This document shows positions 1 through 10,530 of a stretch of DNA of 64,000 nucleotides, piece by piece. The DNA comes from Acanthosoma haemorrhoidale (Eukaryota > Arthropoda > Insecta > Hemiptera > Acanthosomatidae). A program made the translations under genes and the position numbers. Location of the stretch: contig OV884011.1 in the NCBI GenBank assembly GCA_930367205.1, positions 42,607,754 through 42,671,753 of the forward strand. The letters run 5' to 3'. The first letter of the stretch is position 1, and every line of letters begins with the position of its first letter. Below the pieces are notes generated by a model. The model saw only the letters and a program-made list of their open reading frames with translations. It ran no database searches and was not told where the DNA came from.

Positions 1-2230
1 TACTATTTATTTGCAGTTCTGTTGCTTTCAGTACATTGACAAGCGTACAATTGTACAATATTTCCTACATAAAGGACTATAGTAAAAAAAAGTAATTCAA
101 TGTATTTACCAAAGTTTTGTAAGATGCCATTGTTGGTTGTTGACTGGAAGCCTAGCGGATTTCCTATGCCTGACTATTTCTGGTCTTCTGTATATATACA
201 TTGTTCGAATCTGGATCACCTTGTGGCAAGTTGTTGTCTGAGACAATTATCTATTGACAAAAATAAATAAATAGAAACAATTTAAATAGACAGGTCCGTT
301 GACTAGACTACCGTTCCGTGACCTTGTCGCAGACAGCAGTTCGGTTTTTTTGTAGCTATTAATCCAACTACTTTTGCGTTATTTTTCTATTAGTATTCTA
401 GAAATAAAAAAGTATTAAAAAAAAACGACTACTATTTCGACCTTGATTTTGTCCATTTTCTAATTTCCGTGCCAATTAACTGTAAATGGCTCCGCGGTCT
501 AGCGCGCTTGACTCTTAAGATTCCAGAAAACTCAGATTCCAGTTTGAAGCTTATTATTATTATTATATTAAGTGAAAGCTCATAGATTGTTTTACCAAAA
601 GGTTTTCCTAAGGGTTTTTGTTGTATTTTTCAAATAACCGTCTAATGTGATGTTCGGAAAGGAAAACGGATTTTACCGAATTGTTACTCATGAAACCATG
701 CATACTCTTGGGTACTATTCAAACTATATTAGGTCGTTTCTTTATTTTATTTATACGACCAAATTTTAAATCATATTAAGTAATGCTTTCGAAAAAAAAA
801 AGCTGTCACAAAAATATATAAATTAGGAAAACACTAGTCCATGTGTGCTTACATGTTAACTTGGCAATCCACGTTGTAAATGTTTACTTTACACATCCGA
901 GTCAAGTAATTAACGTAGGGAAAAATTCCATTTGCAAACCTCGTTTCATTTGCACAACTCTTGAACACGCAATTAAGTATTAAAAAAAAAAAATACTTGA
1001 CTCAAACTCACAGAATAAAACACGTGAGAGAGGCCGTAATTGAACCGGGAAAATGTTTTATTAAATAGCGTTGCAGAGGGATTGGTGTTAACTTAAGTTT
1101 ATTATTGTAATATATTATTAAAGTACACAAACGGTACATAAGTTGATACCATTAGCGAAATATGAATAAAAAAACTAACTACTGAAACAAATCAATCAAT
1201 CTTTTGAGTATGCCATTGCAGAATAATGTGCCAAAAAAAAACAACTAAATAACCCACCAGAGGATTGAAAATTTTTGGGGATAAAAATAAGACGATTTCT
1301 AGGTAATGTCATACATGTAAGTATCCATGATTGTTTTTTATAGTAGCCGAATATAAAACGTGCATTCTCAGAAGTCAAGTTATAAGTTTTATCAGGAAAT
1401 TCGTAGAGAAGCTGAGAAGCCCTACACAACAGGAGTCAAACTTTAGAAAGTTGCTCGAGAGCAAACAGAAGTAATATACAAGCCAGACGTTTTGTACAGT
1501 TCGGTCCGCACACTGGCATCTGTCAGTGTGATATCTTAAGTGTGTTTCTAAGAGTTTCTTCCTAGTACTTCATTCAACCTGCCTATCCTTGACTCTACTA
1601 ACTCACATACTTTCACGGAAAGTTATATAATGCTAAGAATATTGTAATCCTAATACTATATATAATGCCAAAAGCCCCTTCCAGTGTATACCTGCCTCGT
1701 GACTTCATGAAAGTCACTGGTGTTTCTTGTAATTTTTTTAGGAAGCGACCGCATCCCTCCCTATTCCCGAAACTACCCTTCTCTTATAAACATATGTCTC
1801 AGCTTTAGCCCCAGTTCACACTTGTTTCCCAGACACTAGTCCCTAAATACCCGACCCAGTATGTATTTGGCTTGTACTTCATAATAAAGCTTTTCTCACC
1901 TCTAGAAAGATTATTTAACTGAAGAACACCCTTTAATGCTACTTCAAATCAAATACCTGGGGGATATTAAAAACATATTAATTTAATTATAAGTATAGGA
2001 TGCCGCCCAAAGATTATATAGCTGATGAAATGGATTTTCCATAATTTTCTATTATAGGGGATGACAATTATCACAACTTTTGTCACCTAGCCTTTCAACA
2101 GGTGTAAAGTTTAGAGCAATGAATGTTAAACTAAATATTTAAATTATTAAATATTGCATTAGGATAATGGATACAAATGAATTGAAAATAACTATACGAC
2201 AATAATAATATATTGAAACTTATTTTTTGT
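1..2230. other. AT-rich spacer without recognised genes
   Basis: No coding pattern, RNA gene or element boundary could be supported here. Short ORFs (such as one at 1196-1429 on the minus strand) have AT-driven composition and no recognisable motif. A slightly less AT-rich stretch near 1730-1890 ends in an AATAAA and could be an old 3' UTR or repeat relic, but nothing confirms it. A TATA-containing segment at 191-235 is listed separately. Confidence 0.6.
191..235 (+). promoter_or_regulatory. TATA box plus downstream motif shared with 52603-52643
   Basis: A TATATATA at 191-198 is followed 8 bp later by a 29-bp segment (207-235, core GGATCACCTTG). That segment matches 23 of 29 positions of one that sits just downstream of another TATA box at 52615-52643. 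The same order at a similar spacing suggests a duplicated promoter or start-site region. No gene is visible downstream, so function is inference only. Confidence 0.25.
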
Positions 2231-2275
2231 GATAAAATTAATATCTGCCTTATTAGGCAATAAGTAATTTTGATA
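2231..2275 (-). mobile_element. Orphan 3' tail of the Jockey-type LINE family
   Basis: This 45-bp stretch matches the extreme 3' end seen in LINE copies A, C and D: GATAAAATTA, then CTGCC, a short loop, GGCA and TAAGTAATT, in the same order. It contains the family's terminal hairpin (TGCCT-TATT-AGGCA). No coding part of the element is attached, so it is either an extremely 5'-truncated insertion or an old remnant. Confidence 0.5.
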
Positions 2276-3360
2276 TTACAATTATGCTATATAACCAAGG
2301 CAATTAAAAGGGCAAAAGATAATCAGTATTTATTACTCACAGAAGTTCGCTGATAAATTATTACCATAACACATGAGGCTAATATTTTAATAAAAAAGCC
2401 ATTAAGGGGAACCAACAACAAATCAACTTATACAATGTTATTAACTCAGCAAATAATTACATATAATTTCTTGGCGTGAGTGATTAATTAAAAAAACATT
2501 CAGAAAAAACAAGTACTCGCTTTGAAATTTTCCATTACAAAGAAGCTCCCTATTTTACTACAATATTACATATAATATAATATTGTTACTGAATATTGCC
2601 ATTTGCATAAAGAGTTTTGTTACATGTTCATTTAGAACTTATTTGTTGACGCAAAGAGACACTAACCCCGAAATATGTGTGGGCAAGTGTCCTTACAATA
2701 TGCTCCTTGCTATTTGTTGGTATAAGTTTATAAGATATTAACGAATCAGTCACCAAGAAACACCGATTGTCTAAAAATGAACCCTTTTTTCTGCACGAAC
2801 CAGCTATAGGTCCACTCAGAGACCTATTTGACAAGGTTTAATAATTAGTTGTTTTTAAATATTGTACCATCCTTTAGAACTAGATATGCAGTTGTATAGG
2901 GTTCTGATGAACAACGTCATCGTTAAATATCTTAATAATAAACAACCATGTGGATTTGGAGGGTCTCTGGACTGTATGTATGAGCGAAAGAATGAATATT
3001 TGTAGATGTGAATGAGGACATTGAACACAATTATTAATTGTCCAATAAGACAGTTTGTAATTTTATCACAATAAAGGTTTAGAATTTTAAAAAAATATTC
3101 ATAAACAATTGAACTGTATAATAAATTAATAAACGTTACAAATATGTAGGTGAGGATATCTCAACATATTACTGTGCACAAACATAGTTTGTCAGTAAAT
3201 GTTCTCACTATATGTCACTTTTGAAGTGCACAAAAGCGTAAAAAATAATGCATAGTTCTTATGAATAATAGAATAAACAAAAACAAGTCTTGATAATTAG
3301 TTATATTAGAGTATTTTGACTAGATCCGAAGATTCAAAGAGCAGTAGCAATTCCCTAGAA
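2276..3360. other. AT-rich spacer, nothing recognised
   Basis: No supported gene. The minus-strand ORF at 2628-2834 has no recognisable motif and is treated as chance. Confidence 0.6.

Positions 3361-3406
<46 letters not shown>
3361..3406. repeat. (TA)n microsatellite at the left edge of the Gypsy array
   Basis: A near-perfect TA dinucleotide run ends exactly where the first LTR begins with AGTT. A second TA run lies at the other end of the array (10793-10812). Gypsy elements of the 17.6/297 group are known to prefer TATA targets, so this run is probably the integration target. Confidence 0.85.
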
Positions 3407-3408
<2 letters not shown>

Positions 3409-3594
3409 TTATCGTCTATCGGCTTTAGACGATTAAAACAACGACAACGAGAGTAAAAGGAATTGATGTCTGATCAACGGCTAGCTTTAAACTGTCTTTA
3501 TTCCACTTCTAATCCTATATATATTTTTACAGTCTTTGTTTACATGGGCCTACGTGGTATTAGGCCTAACATTGCCATACCATGAGCCATAACT
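3407..3594 (-). repeat. LTR of Gypsy element 1 (3' LTR)
   Basis: About 188 bp that align along their length with 7148-7328 and 10624-10792. The termini are AGTTA...TAACT, with the outer end against (TA)n and the inner end against a C-rich tract that is the polypurine tract on the element strand. It differs from the middle LTR at many positions, so the array is not recent or the LTRs have separate histories. Confidence 0.8.
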
Positions 3595-3606
3595 CCCCCC
3601 TACCAG
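3595..3606 (-). promoter_or_regulatory. Polypurine tract of Gypsy element 1
   Basis: On the minus strand this reads CTGGTAGGGGGG directly before the LTR start. It is the expected plus-strand primer of an LTR retrotransposon, and element 2 has the equivalent sequence at 7329-7340. Confidence 0.75.
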
Positions 3607-3755
3607 TTTACGAACATTCCTCGTAAACTTAGGGCAAGCAACATAATGAACATATTAAGTACAAAAATTAGGTTAAAAAATAGAAAAGAAAAAAAACGTC
3701 CTCCAGATATATACAACACAACAAACAATAAAAATATTCCACTTGGGCCGATACG

Positions 3756-4178
3756 CTAACTGCACGTAACCAGCAATTTATGAAAATTTAACTCGGTTGT
3801 ACTGGTGGTGCGCTCCGGCTCCACTGCGGAAAATTTTAACTGTTCGACGTGAATTGTCCTCCGTTCGATAGGCAATGTTATGCTTTCTATTGTGACTGTA
3901 TTGTGTTCATGAATGGCGAACACCCTGAAAGGACCCTCGTACCTCACCAATTCTTTTCCCCTGTTAGACCCTTTTTTCCGGTACACGATCTTTCCAATTG
4001 TAATCCTACCCAGCACATCTTTGACCTTGAGATTGTCTTGCACCACCCATCTGCGTTTCCCCCGAATGTTCACCCACTGCTTCCCCAGAGCGATCCGGTT
4101 ATTGACCACGCGTGCCGCAAATTCCTCATCGACCGCTGTACTCTGCAACCACGTTTTCGCGCCATGGTTTATATACAA
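3756..4178 (-). pseudogene. Gypsy element 1: integrase C-terminal (GPY/F-like) remnant
   Basis: A 140-residue open frame corresponds to the C-terminal tail of Ty3/Gypsy integrase. It contains YEGPFRV (the GPY/F-type module) and then VHVEQLK-like residues, and it aligns with the tail of element 2's integrase at 7500-8000 (YEGPFRV, HVEQLK). The zinc-binding domain and the DDE catalytic core expected upstream are absent: the sequence passes from the end of RNase H (near 4180) straight into this tail. The element therefore could not integrate with its own enzyme. The start codon of this frame has no meaning because the piece belongs inside a polyprotein. Confidence 0.8.
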
Positions 4179-4576
4179 TGTCCATGTTGTATTGGCTGAG
4201 AAACTCTTTCCAGCGGATGATTCGCGTGGATGACTCCTTCATTGTTCCTACCCATTGCAGGGGTTGATGATCCGTCTGGATTTTGAACAACCTACAAAAA
4301 CATACGGGAGGAAGTGTTCCAATGCCCACACAATTCCCAAAAGTTCTCTTTCAAGCGCGCTGTACCGGCTCTCAGGATCAGTGAGGCGCCTGCTAGCGTA
4401 CGGTATCGGTTTTCCCCTCCATCGCGGTCCTGCGAGAGTACCGCTCCCAGTGCGCACTCACTGGCGTCAGTGGTGATCGTGAATTGTAGGGAAAAATCTG
4501 GAAAGGCTAATACTGGTTCCTCCTGCAGCCGCTCCATGCATCGCGGTAGATTGTGCTGCATTACTGGTGTGATCAC
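4126..4576 (-). pseudogene. Gypsy element 1: RNase H domain, frameshifted
   Basis: Three overlapping frames together spell a Ty3/Gypsy RNase H. The frame 4292-4576 has the [15 protein letters not shown] motif with the first catalytic Asp, and 4248-4457 has [20 protein letters not shown] with the Glu region. The frame 4126-4329 has QTDHQPLQW, again with a catalytic Asp. At least two frameshifts separate them. In the living element this domain removes the RNA template during cDNA synthesis. The downstream end joins directly to the integrase tail, which marks a deletion of the integrase core. Confidence 0.8.
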
Positions 4577-5412
4577 TATTTACCGTCCTTTCCTGAGGAG
4601 GTTATTGATGGGCACTAGGTACTCCGCCATTTCTGGGATAAACCACCGATAGTAATTTAAGGACCTTAGTAATCGTCGGATTTCCTTTACATCTTTCGGG
4701 ATGGTCATCCGCTGGATTGCCTCGACTTTAATGCGGTCTGGTTGCACTCCCGCGCTGGAGATTGTATGGCCTAAAAAATTTACTTGCTCCTATCCTAAGA
4801 GTGACGTTTCCGCACACAGATTCAGCCCGAATTGCCGAAAGTGGTTGAACACGGTGCGTAAGTGTTCTACGTGTTCTGCATGATTTCGGCTGAAAACCAG
4901 TAAGTCGTCCATATAGACCTGGCAGAAGGACTACTCTAACCCCCGGAAAAATTCGTCCATTAGCCGCTGGAACGTAATCGGCGCGTTCTTTAATCCAAAC
5001 GCCATTCTTGTGAACTCTTAATGCCCCCGTTCAAATATGAATGTGGTCCTATGTTGGCCCCGTTGATGCATTCGGATCTGGTGGTAACCCGCCTTTAGGT
5101 CCAAAGTGCTGAATATCTTCACCCCACCTAATCTATCTAAAATATCCTCAAAGCGGGGGATGGGGTATTTCGGTCTACCGTATTTTCATTCAACTTTCCA
5201 TAGTCTATGACCACTCGGTATTCCTCCTCGCCCCGTGTCCCTTTCTTCTTTACTGGCCACAGGGGACTATTATACGGTGACCTGCTATTCACCACGATAC
5301 CCTGTATTTTTAATGCTTCATTCTCCTCCCTGATGTGTTGCCGTTGCGCCTGTGGGCACCTCCTCTCTTTCACATATATCACGCGCTCCTGTTTCAGCGG
5401 AATTTCATGCAC
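4577..5412 (-). pseudogene. Gypsy element 1: reverse transcriptase with YMDD site
   Basis: The N-terminal part (5137-5412) contains SPYNSPLWPVKKK and YRVVIDYGKLNE, the first blocks of Ty3/Gypsy RT. The catalytic box is at 4904-4915 and reads VYMDDLLVFSRN in the minus strand, so the polymerase aspartates are intact. Frames shift near 5140, and stop codons interrupt the palm region. Full-length Gypsy RT is several hundred residues, and here most of it is present but broken. It follows the protease region by only a few codons, as expected within a Pol polyprotein. Confidence 0.85.
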
Positions 5413-5428
5413 CGTCTCCCCCGTTTTC

Positions 5429-5892
5429 CTAGTTTGTCCCCTTCCATAAAGAATATATCCTCATAGTCTTTCCTAATTGACTCTCTCCAGTCTTCCTCCC
5501 GATTAATAGCCCCGTTTCTCGCATTACCATCCCTCCGGCTTCCATGCACCGGTATGATTTCTTCCCCAGCCTAATAAACCACGTTCCCTCTCTGTACACC
5601 ACTCGTGCTCCTACTCTTCCTATGAGGTCACACCCGATTATTCCCTCGTATTCTCGTGGCATCCCATTTCGCACGGCCCTCCCAAGGTGATCAGTCTACA
5701 CGCGCAAGCCCGGATGCGGGGTGCCCCCTCGCTGATACACAATCTATCCGACGCCTTCCTGCTGAGGATTGCGCTTGAACTTCAGCTGTCTACCAGGCAC
5801 CGTACTCCTCTCACCACTCGGATTATGGGTATACTGCCGTAGTCTCCTCCCACACTGCAATTCCTCCTCTGCCGGCCTGCTCCTCAGGCCAC
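5429..5892 (-). pseudogene. Gypsy element 1: aspartic protease region, stop at the active site
   Basis: The frame around 5774-5892 reads PIIRVVRGVRCLVDS and then a TGA stop where family members have glycine in the D-T/S-G motif. A later segment (5429-5674) contains MPREYEGIIGCDLIG, a block also found after the protease in elements 2 and 3. Gypsy protease acts as a dimer and cuts Gag-Pol, so a stop at the active site would remove both the protease and all of Pol. Elements 2 and 3 keep a complete DTGST motif at the same place, which makes a Gly-to-stop change in this copy the simplest reading. Confidence 0.75.
5774..5892. repeat. 119-bp direct duplication, copy 1 (native protease position)
   Basis: This segment is identical to 6371-6489 except for one base. 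It lies between the nucleocapsid-coding part and the rest of the protease, which is its expected place, so it is probably the source copy. Confidence 0.9.
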
Positions 5893-6240
5893 CGTCTGCA
5901 TTTTCCTTCCCGCTTCTCCTCCTCGATGTCTGCTGCCTACGTCGGCCCTGCTGCCATTTCCTCCGTAGTTCCTGCTGCTCCCGGGTTCTTCCGTTTCCGA
6001 TGCCCCCGATGTCTTCGTCAATTTGGAGGAGGCCCTAGTTCTCCCCCACACTCTCTGGGCGTTAACTTCTATTGGTTCCGGTCTGTTTATTTCAGCTCTT
6101 TGGAACATATATCGACACTGTCTAGGGATGTACCCCTCCATTCCGCATTCAAAACATTTTGTGCGCAGCCACTGCGCTACTAGATGTCCGGTCCTTCCAC
6201 ACTCATGACATCGTCTGTCCTCTCTCCTTCACTTGTTCTA
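5884..6240 (-). pseudogene. Gypsy element 1: Gag nucleocapsid with two zinc knuckles
   Basis: In the minus strand, around 6130-6220, the sequence encodes CHECGRTGHLVAQW followed by CFECGMEGYIPRQC. These are two retroviral-type zinc knuckles, which bind element RNA. The first has Trp where the fourth ligand (Cys) is expected, and the second lacks the central His (Tyr instead). The following acidic and basic tail (5884-6141) has EPIEVNAQ, matching EPMEVNTQ in element 3. The Gag frame is closed by several stops. Confidence 0.75.
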
Positions 6241-6370
6241 GCTCTTCCTTGGCTTGACCTCTTCCCTTCAGCCACCGTCCTTTTCTTCTCCTCGTAATGC
6301 GGTTCTCTTCTTCTCCAAGTCTGCTGCTACATCCTCGTCCAACCTGGTTCCTCTACTTCTAGCTGCACCT

Positions 6371-6489
6371 CTTGAACTTCAGCTGTCTACCAGGCACCAT
6401 ACTCCTCTCACCACTCGGATTATGGGTATACTGCCGTAGTCTCCTCCCACACTGCAATTCCTCCTCTGCCGGCCTGCTCCTCAGGCCAC
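6371..6489. repeat. 119-bp direct duplication, copy 2 (inserted inside gag)
   Basis: A second copy of 5774-5892 lies 597 bp away within gag. It carries the protease active-site region, including the same premature TGA, so a fragment of protease now interrupts Gag upstream of the zinc knuckles. The flanking sequences of the two copies do not match, so the duplication ends are sharp. Confidence 0.9.
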
Positions 6490-7055
6490 TTCTTCTTCCT
6501 CGCGGGCGCTAGCGTCCATCATCTCTTGAGATCCAAAGAAGGACCGGTCCCCCGTTAGATTTACCTTCCTCCCCGTATCTCTGGCCAGCTGTACCTTTAG
6601 GATGGTTGCTAAGAATGCCATCCTGCCTTCTACCTCCACTGTACCCACTGTCTCTCTCATTTTCTGGGTAATCTTGTTATACTGCGCTAACAGTTCCCCG
6701 GCTTACTGCCCTTTTGTCTGTTTCGATCGTCTTGTTTCCCGGAACATTTGAAAGATGTCCTCCTCTGGTGTCCATCTGCCACCCCCGTAAGCCTTCTTCA
6801 ATCTTTCCTTTACTACCACCCATGGGGTGTCTTCATCAGCCTGTTTTAGGTTTAGTATACTTCTTTTTACCCTGCACACAAGTTCTGCCTTAATTGACTT
6901 CGACCTGAAAATTTCTCTAAGTCCGAGATTGCCTTTCTTAGGTCTTGTGACGTCGCCGCTCGCACTTTTATCCAAGCCAGGGAGTTTGCGTGAGCTTCCA
7001 CCAATGTTTCCTTTGGCAACAGTGGAAATTCTAAGGCTGCTGGCCGTAAATCCAC
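6490..7055 (-). pseudogene. Gypsy element 1: Gag N-terminal and capsid region
   Basis: Two overlapping frames (6867-7055 and 6703-6975) form the start of Gag. Residues such as LPLLPKETL-like, EAHANSLAWIKVRAAT and WTPEEDIFQMFRE have direct counterparts in element 2 (WTPEEDIFKMFWE at 10025-10207). Further on, near 6530, MMDASAREEEE matches MVDTNAREEE of element 2 and MIDTSTREEE of element 3. Gag would form the particle shell. Frame changes near 6900 and 6700 break it. It starts shortly after the primer-binding site at 7131-7148, as expected. Confidence 0.75.
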
Positions 7056-7130
7056 AATTTTACTCGGTTATATAAAAAAAACTACAGTAAAAAAAACAGA
7101 CCCACACGTCGTTTAACTAAACGTTTGTAG

Positions 7131-7148
7131 TCCCGGGTTTTGGCACCA
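7131..7148 (-). promoter_or_regulatory. Primer-binding site of Gypsy element 1
   Basis: On the minus strand the sequence directly after the LTR reads TGGTGCCAAAACCCGGGA, which begins with the TGG that pairs with a tRNA CCA end. The 30961-32634 element has nearly the same sequence (TGGTGCCGAAACCCGGGA). The tRNA type was not determined. Confidence 0.8.
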
Positions 7149-7328
7149 GTTATCGTCTATCAGCTTTAGGCGATTAAAGAGAAGGAAAACGGGAACGTAA
7201 GACTAACTCCAGTTTTCGAAATAGACTGTCTTTATTTCTCTTTGTAATCCGACGTATACGGGATCATGGGATGTTTACGTCCCATGATTGCATTAGTTTA
7301 CAATACAGAGCTACCTCTGACTTTAACT
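7148..7328 (-). repeat. Shared middle LTR (5' LTR of element 1, 3' LTR of element 2)
   Basis: A 181-bp LTR with AGTTA...TAACT ends. The lower side adjoins a primer-binding site and the upper side adjoins a polypurine tract, so both neighbours use it. Its right-hand 140 bp are almost identical to the LTR at 10624-10792, much closer than to 3407-3594. Confidence 0.85.
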
Positions 7329-7340
7329 CCCCCCTGCCAG
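7329..7340 (-). promoter_or_regulatory. Polypurine tract of Gypsy element 2
   Basis: The minus strand reads CTGGCAGGGGGG directly before the LTR. It differs at one base from the tract of element 1 at 3595-3606. Confidence 0.75.
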
Positions 7341-7499
7341 TTTCCTACTATCCGTCGGGAACTTCAGCAGAGGACTATGTACAATTGATAGAGTATCGTA
7401 CCCCGCTGCTCTTAGTGGACAATACAATATTGCCTTACATCATAAAATAAAAAAAACAGAAACCTTATCACTTCATACACAGACTAAAAATAGTAAAAA

Positions 7500-8516
7500 C
7501 TAAAACAAACAAACAAAAAGAAAATTACATTCTATGATACAGATTAATGATCTGGAGTGAGGAGTGTATGGGGGTGAGGGCGTTACCCGAGACTCTCGCT
7601 GGGAGGATGTCCCCGCTGGTATCTTCAGCTGCTCTACATGCACGTTCCTGCATTTCCGCGGTTCGCGAACACTCTGTATGGTTACGATATTGTGTTCCCG
7701 AATCGCGACCACCCTAAAGGGGCCCTCGTAACTGATCAGCTCTTTACCCCGGCTCCATGCAATCTTGCGGTATATGGTGGTCCCTATTGTGACGCGACCT
7801 TCGATGGGATTGACGCCCACGTTCTCCCTCGCCACTCTCCTACGGTTTTCAGCCGTAATCCTCGCGTTGGCCTTCCCCCAGAGTTTCCCCAACTCCGCGC
7901 GGTTGTTGACGAGGAGTGTGGCCGTCTCGTCTCTCTCACCCGTTCCTCTGGTGTCTCGGCGACGTCCCCGCAGGCCAAAAAGAATCTCGAACGGTGAGAA
8001 CCCCGTTGTCGTGTGTATCGAGTGATTGTAAGCTATCACCGCTAGTGGCATAGCCTCGGCCGGCTCCAACCCCTTTTCTGTATGATAGAAGCGGAGATGA
8101 TCCCCCAGGGTACTGTGGAGACGCTCAATTCCACCCCTGCTCTTTGGGTGTCCCGGGGTGTTGACATGCCATCTGACATCCATCAACTTCATCTGCTCTC
8201 TTATGTCGGCGTTTTCGAATTCCCTGCCACCATCTGATGCTATTCGATCGGGGACACCATGAAATTGAAACCAATAATGCTCCTAATACGGCCTCTGACG
8301 ACTTTTCGTGGACGGGGCATGCCATGGCCATCTTAGTGAATAGATCAACGACGGTTACCCAGTTGTAGCCCTACTAAGTAAAAGTATCCGTTTGCAGGTC
8401 GGTCAGGGGTGTCTGTGCCGTGGGGGTCTCTTCTTGCGGTCCTATCGGTAGGTGTCGATCGTACTTCGTGTGATGACAGATCTCGCACGCTCTTATTGTC
8501 TCCTGGATGGATTATC
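7500..8516 (-). pseudogene. Gypsy element 2: integrase, nearly complete but broken
   Basis: In order on the minus strand, the second half of the zinc-binding domain (CEICHHTKYD) lies near 8470. It is followed by the first catalytic Asp (VTVVDLFTKM, near 8345), the second (SDGGREFEN, near 8225) and the Glu (GGIERLHSTL, near 8140). So all three DDE residues are visible. A long frame of 230 residues (7500-8192) continues through YNHSIHTTTGFSPFEILFG to the YEGPFRV (GPY/F) tail. Stops and frameshifts near 8280-8380 split the core. The HxxxH half of the zinc domain is missing because the sequence joins to the RT N-terminus at about 8520. Integrase would insert the cDNA; this one cannot be expressed whole. 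Confidence 0.85.
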
Positions 8517-8525
8517 GCCTATAGT

Positions 8526-8783
8526 CTACGACAACTCTATATTTTCGGGTCCCCCGTCTTCCGCACTCTTCTTCTTGACTGCCCACAAAGGGTTATTGTA
8601 CGGTGAAATGCTGTCCTCAATGATCCCCTGCCTTTTCAAGTCGTCCAGCTCTACTTTGATATGGTGCCTCAAAGCTTGCGGGTATCGGCGCTCCTTCGCG
8701 TAGCTTACTACATCCCGTTTGAGTGGGATTTCATGCACTGTTCTACCCGTGACCCCCAATCTCTCGCCTTCTCTAAAGAACAT
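8526..8783 (-). pseudogene. Gypsy element 2: RT N-terminal fragment
   Basis: An 85-residue frame contains TVHEIPLKR, LKRQGIIEDSISPYNNPLWAVKKK, the first conserved blocks of Ty3/Gypsy RT, and aligns with 5137-5412 of element 1. It ends at a stop just before the integrase zinc-domain remnant. The RT palm with its catalytic aspartates and the whole RNase H are deleted in this element. Confidence 0.8.
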
Positions 8784-8939
8784 ATCCGCATATTCCCTTC
8801 GGAGCTCATCTCTCCAGTCCTGCGCTCGCCTAATTTCTCCTATCCGTGCTCCACCGTCTTTCCCGACGTCACTCCCTCACTTCAAGCACCTATATCTCTT
8901 CCCTCCTATACGAATGTCCCATCTTTTCTTTTCGTTCCT

Positions 8940-9260
8940 CACCCTTGCTCCTACCTTCGCTAGCAGGTCACATCCGATGATCCCCCCGTATTCCTTGGGC
9001 ATTTTCCCCACTATATGAACTCTGAGCTCCTCCCCGCCTCGACCCCATCTTTCTAGACCTATTACCGTTTCCCCCTCTACTTTATAGCCCCCCCCCCAGG
9101 TTAACCAAGCTACAAGAACATACCTGTATTTGAGGTATCCTCACTCCCACACACATCCTCTCCAGGGTTCCCGACCCATTATCGTGTTGGTACTGCCAGT
9201 ATCCACCAGGCACTGCACTCCGCACGCTACTAGAATAATTGGCAGACCACTGTATTTACC
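8940..9260 (-). pseudogene. Gypsy element 2: aspartic protease region with intact DTGST
   Basis: Near 9180-9240 the minus strand encodes LPIILVACGVQCLVDTGSTN, a complete retropepsin active-site motif. About 200 bp further, MPKEYGGIIGCDLLA (near 8950-9005) matches the post-protease block of elements 1 and 3. Several frame changes lie between the two blocks. It sits between the zinc-knuckle Gag part and the RT N-terminus, in the normal Gypsy order. Confidence 0.75.
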
Positions 9261-9432
9261 GCTCACGCTATTACTTAATAGTGCGCGGTCGCCTCTCCTC
9301 GGCCACTCTTCTTAGATCTCTCGTTCGTTCCTCTCTTCAGCCGCCTGTCGTCGACCGCTTCTTTTAACACTACTGCTCCCCCAGCTTACTCCGCTTCCTG
9401 GTTCGTCCCTCTCATTGTCGGTATCGGATATT

Positions 9433-9857
9433 TCAGAGGTTTCTGACGCCTCTCACTGCGGCCTCTCCCTCCTTCACACCCTCTGAGCGTTTACCTCCAT
9501 TGGCTCTGGTCGATTTCCATTTCTTCGACGGCTCACTTACGGGCACTGCTTGGCTACTTGCCCCTCCGTGCCACACTTGAAACACCTGGTGCGTGGGAAC
9601 TGTGCTGCCAAGTGTCCTATTTTCCCGCACTCGTAGCATTTTCTATCCTCGCGTCTCCTGGGACGGCCTGTATTTGCTCGGTTCCTGTCTCCCATTGCCG
9701 TCGCCTCTCTTCCGCCGTACCCTGTCTCCTTTCTCCTCCAGGCGTAAGAACCTGTATCCACCGGTGCGGTTTTCGGCCTTCTGTAAGATACCCTCTTCCA
9801 GCCTACCTCTCCTTCATAGCCTTTAACTTCCTCTTCTCTGGCATTAGTGTCCACCAT
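9433..9857 (-). pseudogene. Gypsy element 2: Gag nucleocapsid region
   Basis: A 106-residue frame (9537-9857) starts with the MVDTNAREEE block and ends in two zinc knuckles: CYECGKIGHLAAQF and CFKCGTEGQVAKQC. The first again lacks its fourth Cys (Phe instead), and the second has Val or Gln where His is expected. The remaining basic tail continues in another frame at 9433-9639. The same order of blocks is seen in elements 1 and 3, which supports one family. Confidence 0.75.
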
Positions 9858-10470
9858 CTCCTGGGCACATTCTAGGAACGTGCGCTCTCTAGGAAGTCCC
9901 TCTTTTCTTCCTGTTTCCTTTCCAACTGCACTTTTAAAATCGTTGACAGGAACGCCATCCTTGCTTCAACCTCGGCCGCGCTCACGGACTCCCTGATCTT
10001 CTCGGTGATACTATTGAATCTTGCTTAGAGTGTTCCCGCATAGTGGCCGTTCGTCTGGTGGGGCTTCTTTATCTCCCAGAACATCTTGAAGATATCCTCT
10101 TCGGGTGTCCATCTTCCCCCTCCAAACGCTTTCTTTAACCGTTCTTTTACGGTACTCCATGGGGTCTCTTCGTCGGCTTGAATCATATTCAGGATGCTTC
10201 GCTTCACCCTACACGAGCGCTGTTCTCAGTGACTCAGCATCTCCTTCGGTGATAAGGTCTTTCGCTCGTTTTCCTTCTATTCACGTCATCAGCCTGTCAC
10301 CTCACTTCAGGAAGTGGTTCTGTTTCCTGGTCTCTCTTCAAATCTCGGAGATCGATTTTCTCACACCTTGAGCCGTAATTGCCTGAATTTTCATCTAGGC
10401 CATAGTATTGGCATGAGCGGCTGCCATAGTTGTCTGGGGGAGCTGGGGTATATCCGCTGCTGCGTTGAGC
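9858..10470 (-). pseudogene. Gypsy element 2: Gag N-terminal and capsid region
   Basis: The frame at 10025-10207 has MIQADEETPWSTVKERLKKA and GGGRWTPEEDIFKMFWE, clearly homologous to element 1 Gag. Upstream (10380-10470) the minus strand shows TTMAAAHANTMA, matching the EAHANSLAW start of element 1. Stops interrupt the frame, so no full Gag can be made. Confidence 0.7.
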
Positions 10471-10530
10471 ACCCCTGGTCTAAGTACTCTCACCGGCATT
10501 CCCGTAATATAAGAGAACAAAAAAAAAAAG

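Noticed and set aside
3849..4652. Several plus-strand ORFs in the Gypsy region
   Set aside because: They are antisense shadows of the minus-strand RNase H and integrase frames.
3407..7500. An envelope gene making the 3.4-10.8 kb family an endogenous errantivirus
   Set aside because: Only about 160 bp (element 1) and 170 bp (element 2) separate the integrase tail from the 3' LTR; no envelope-like frame exists.
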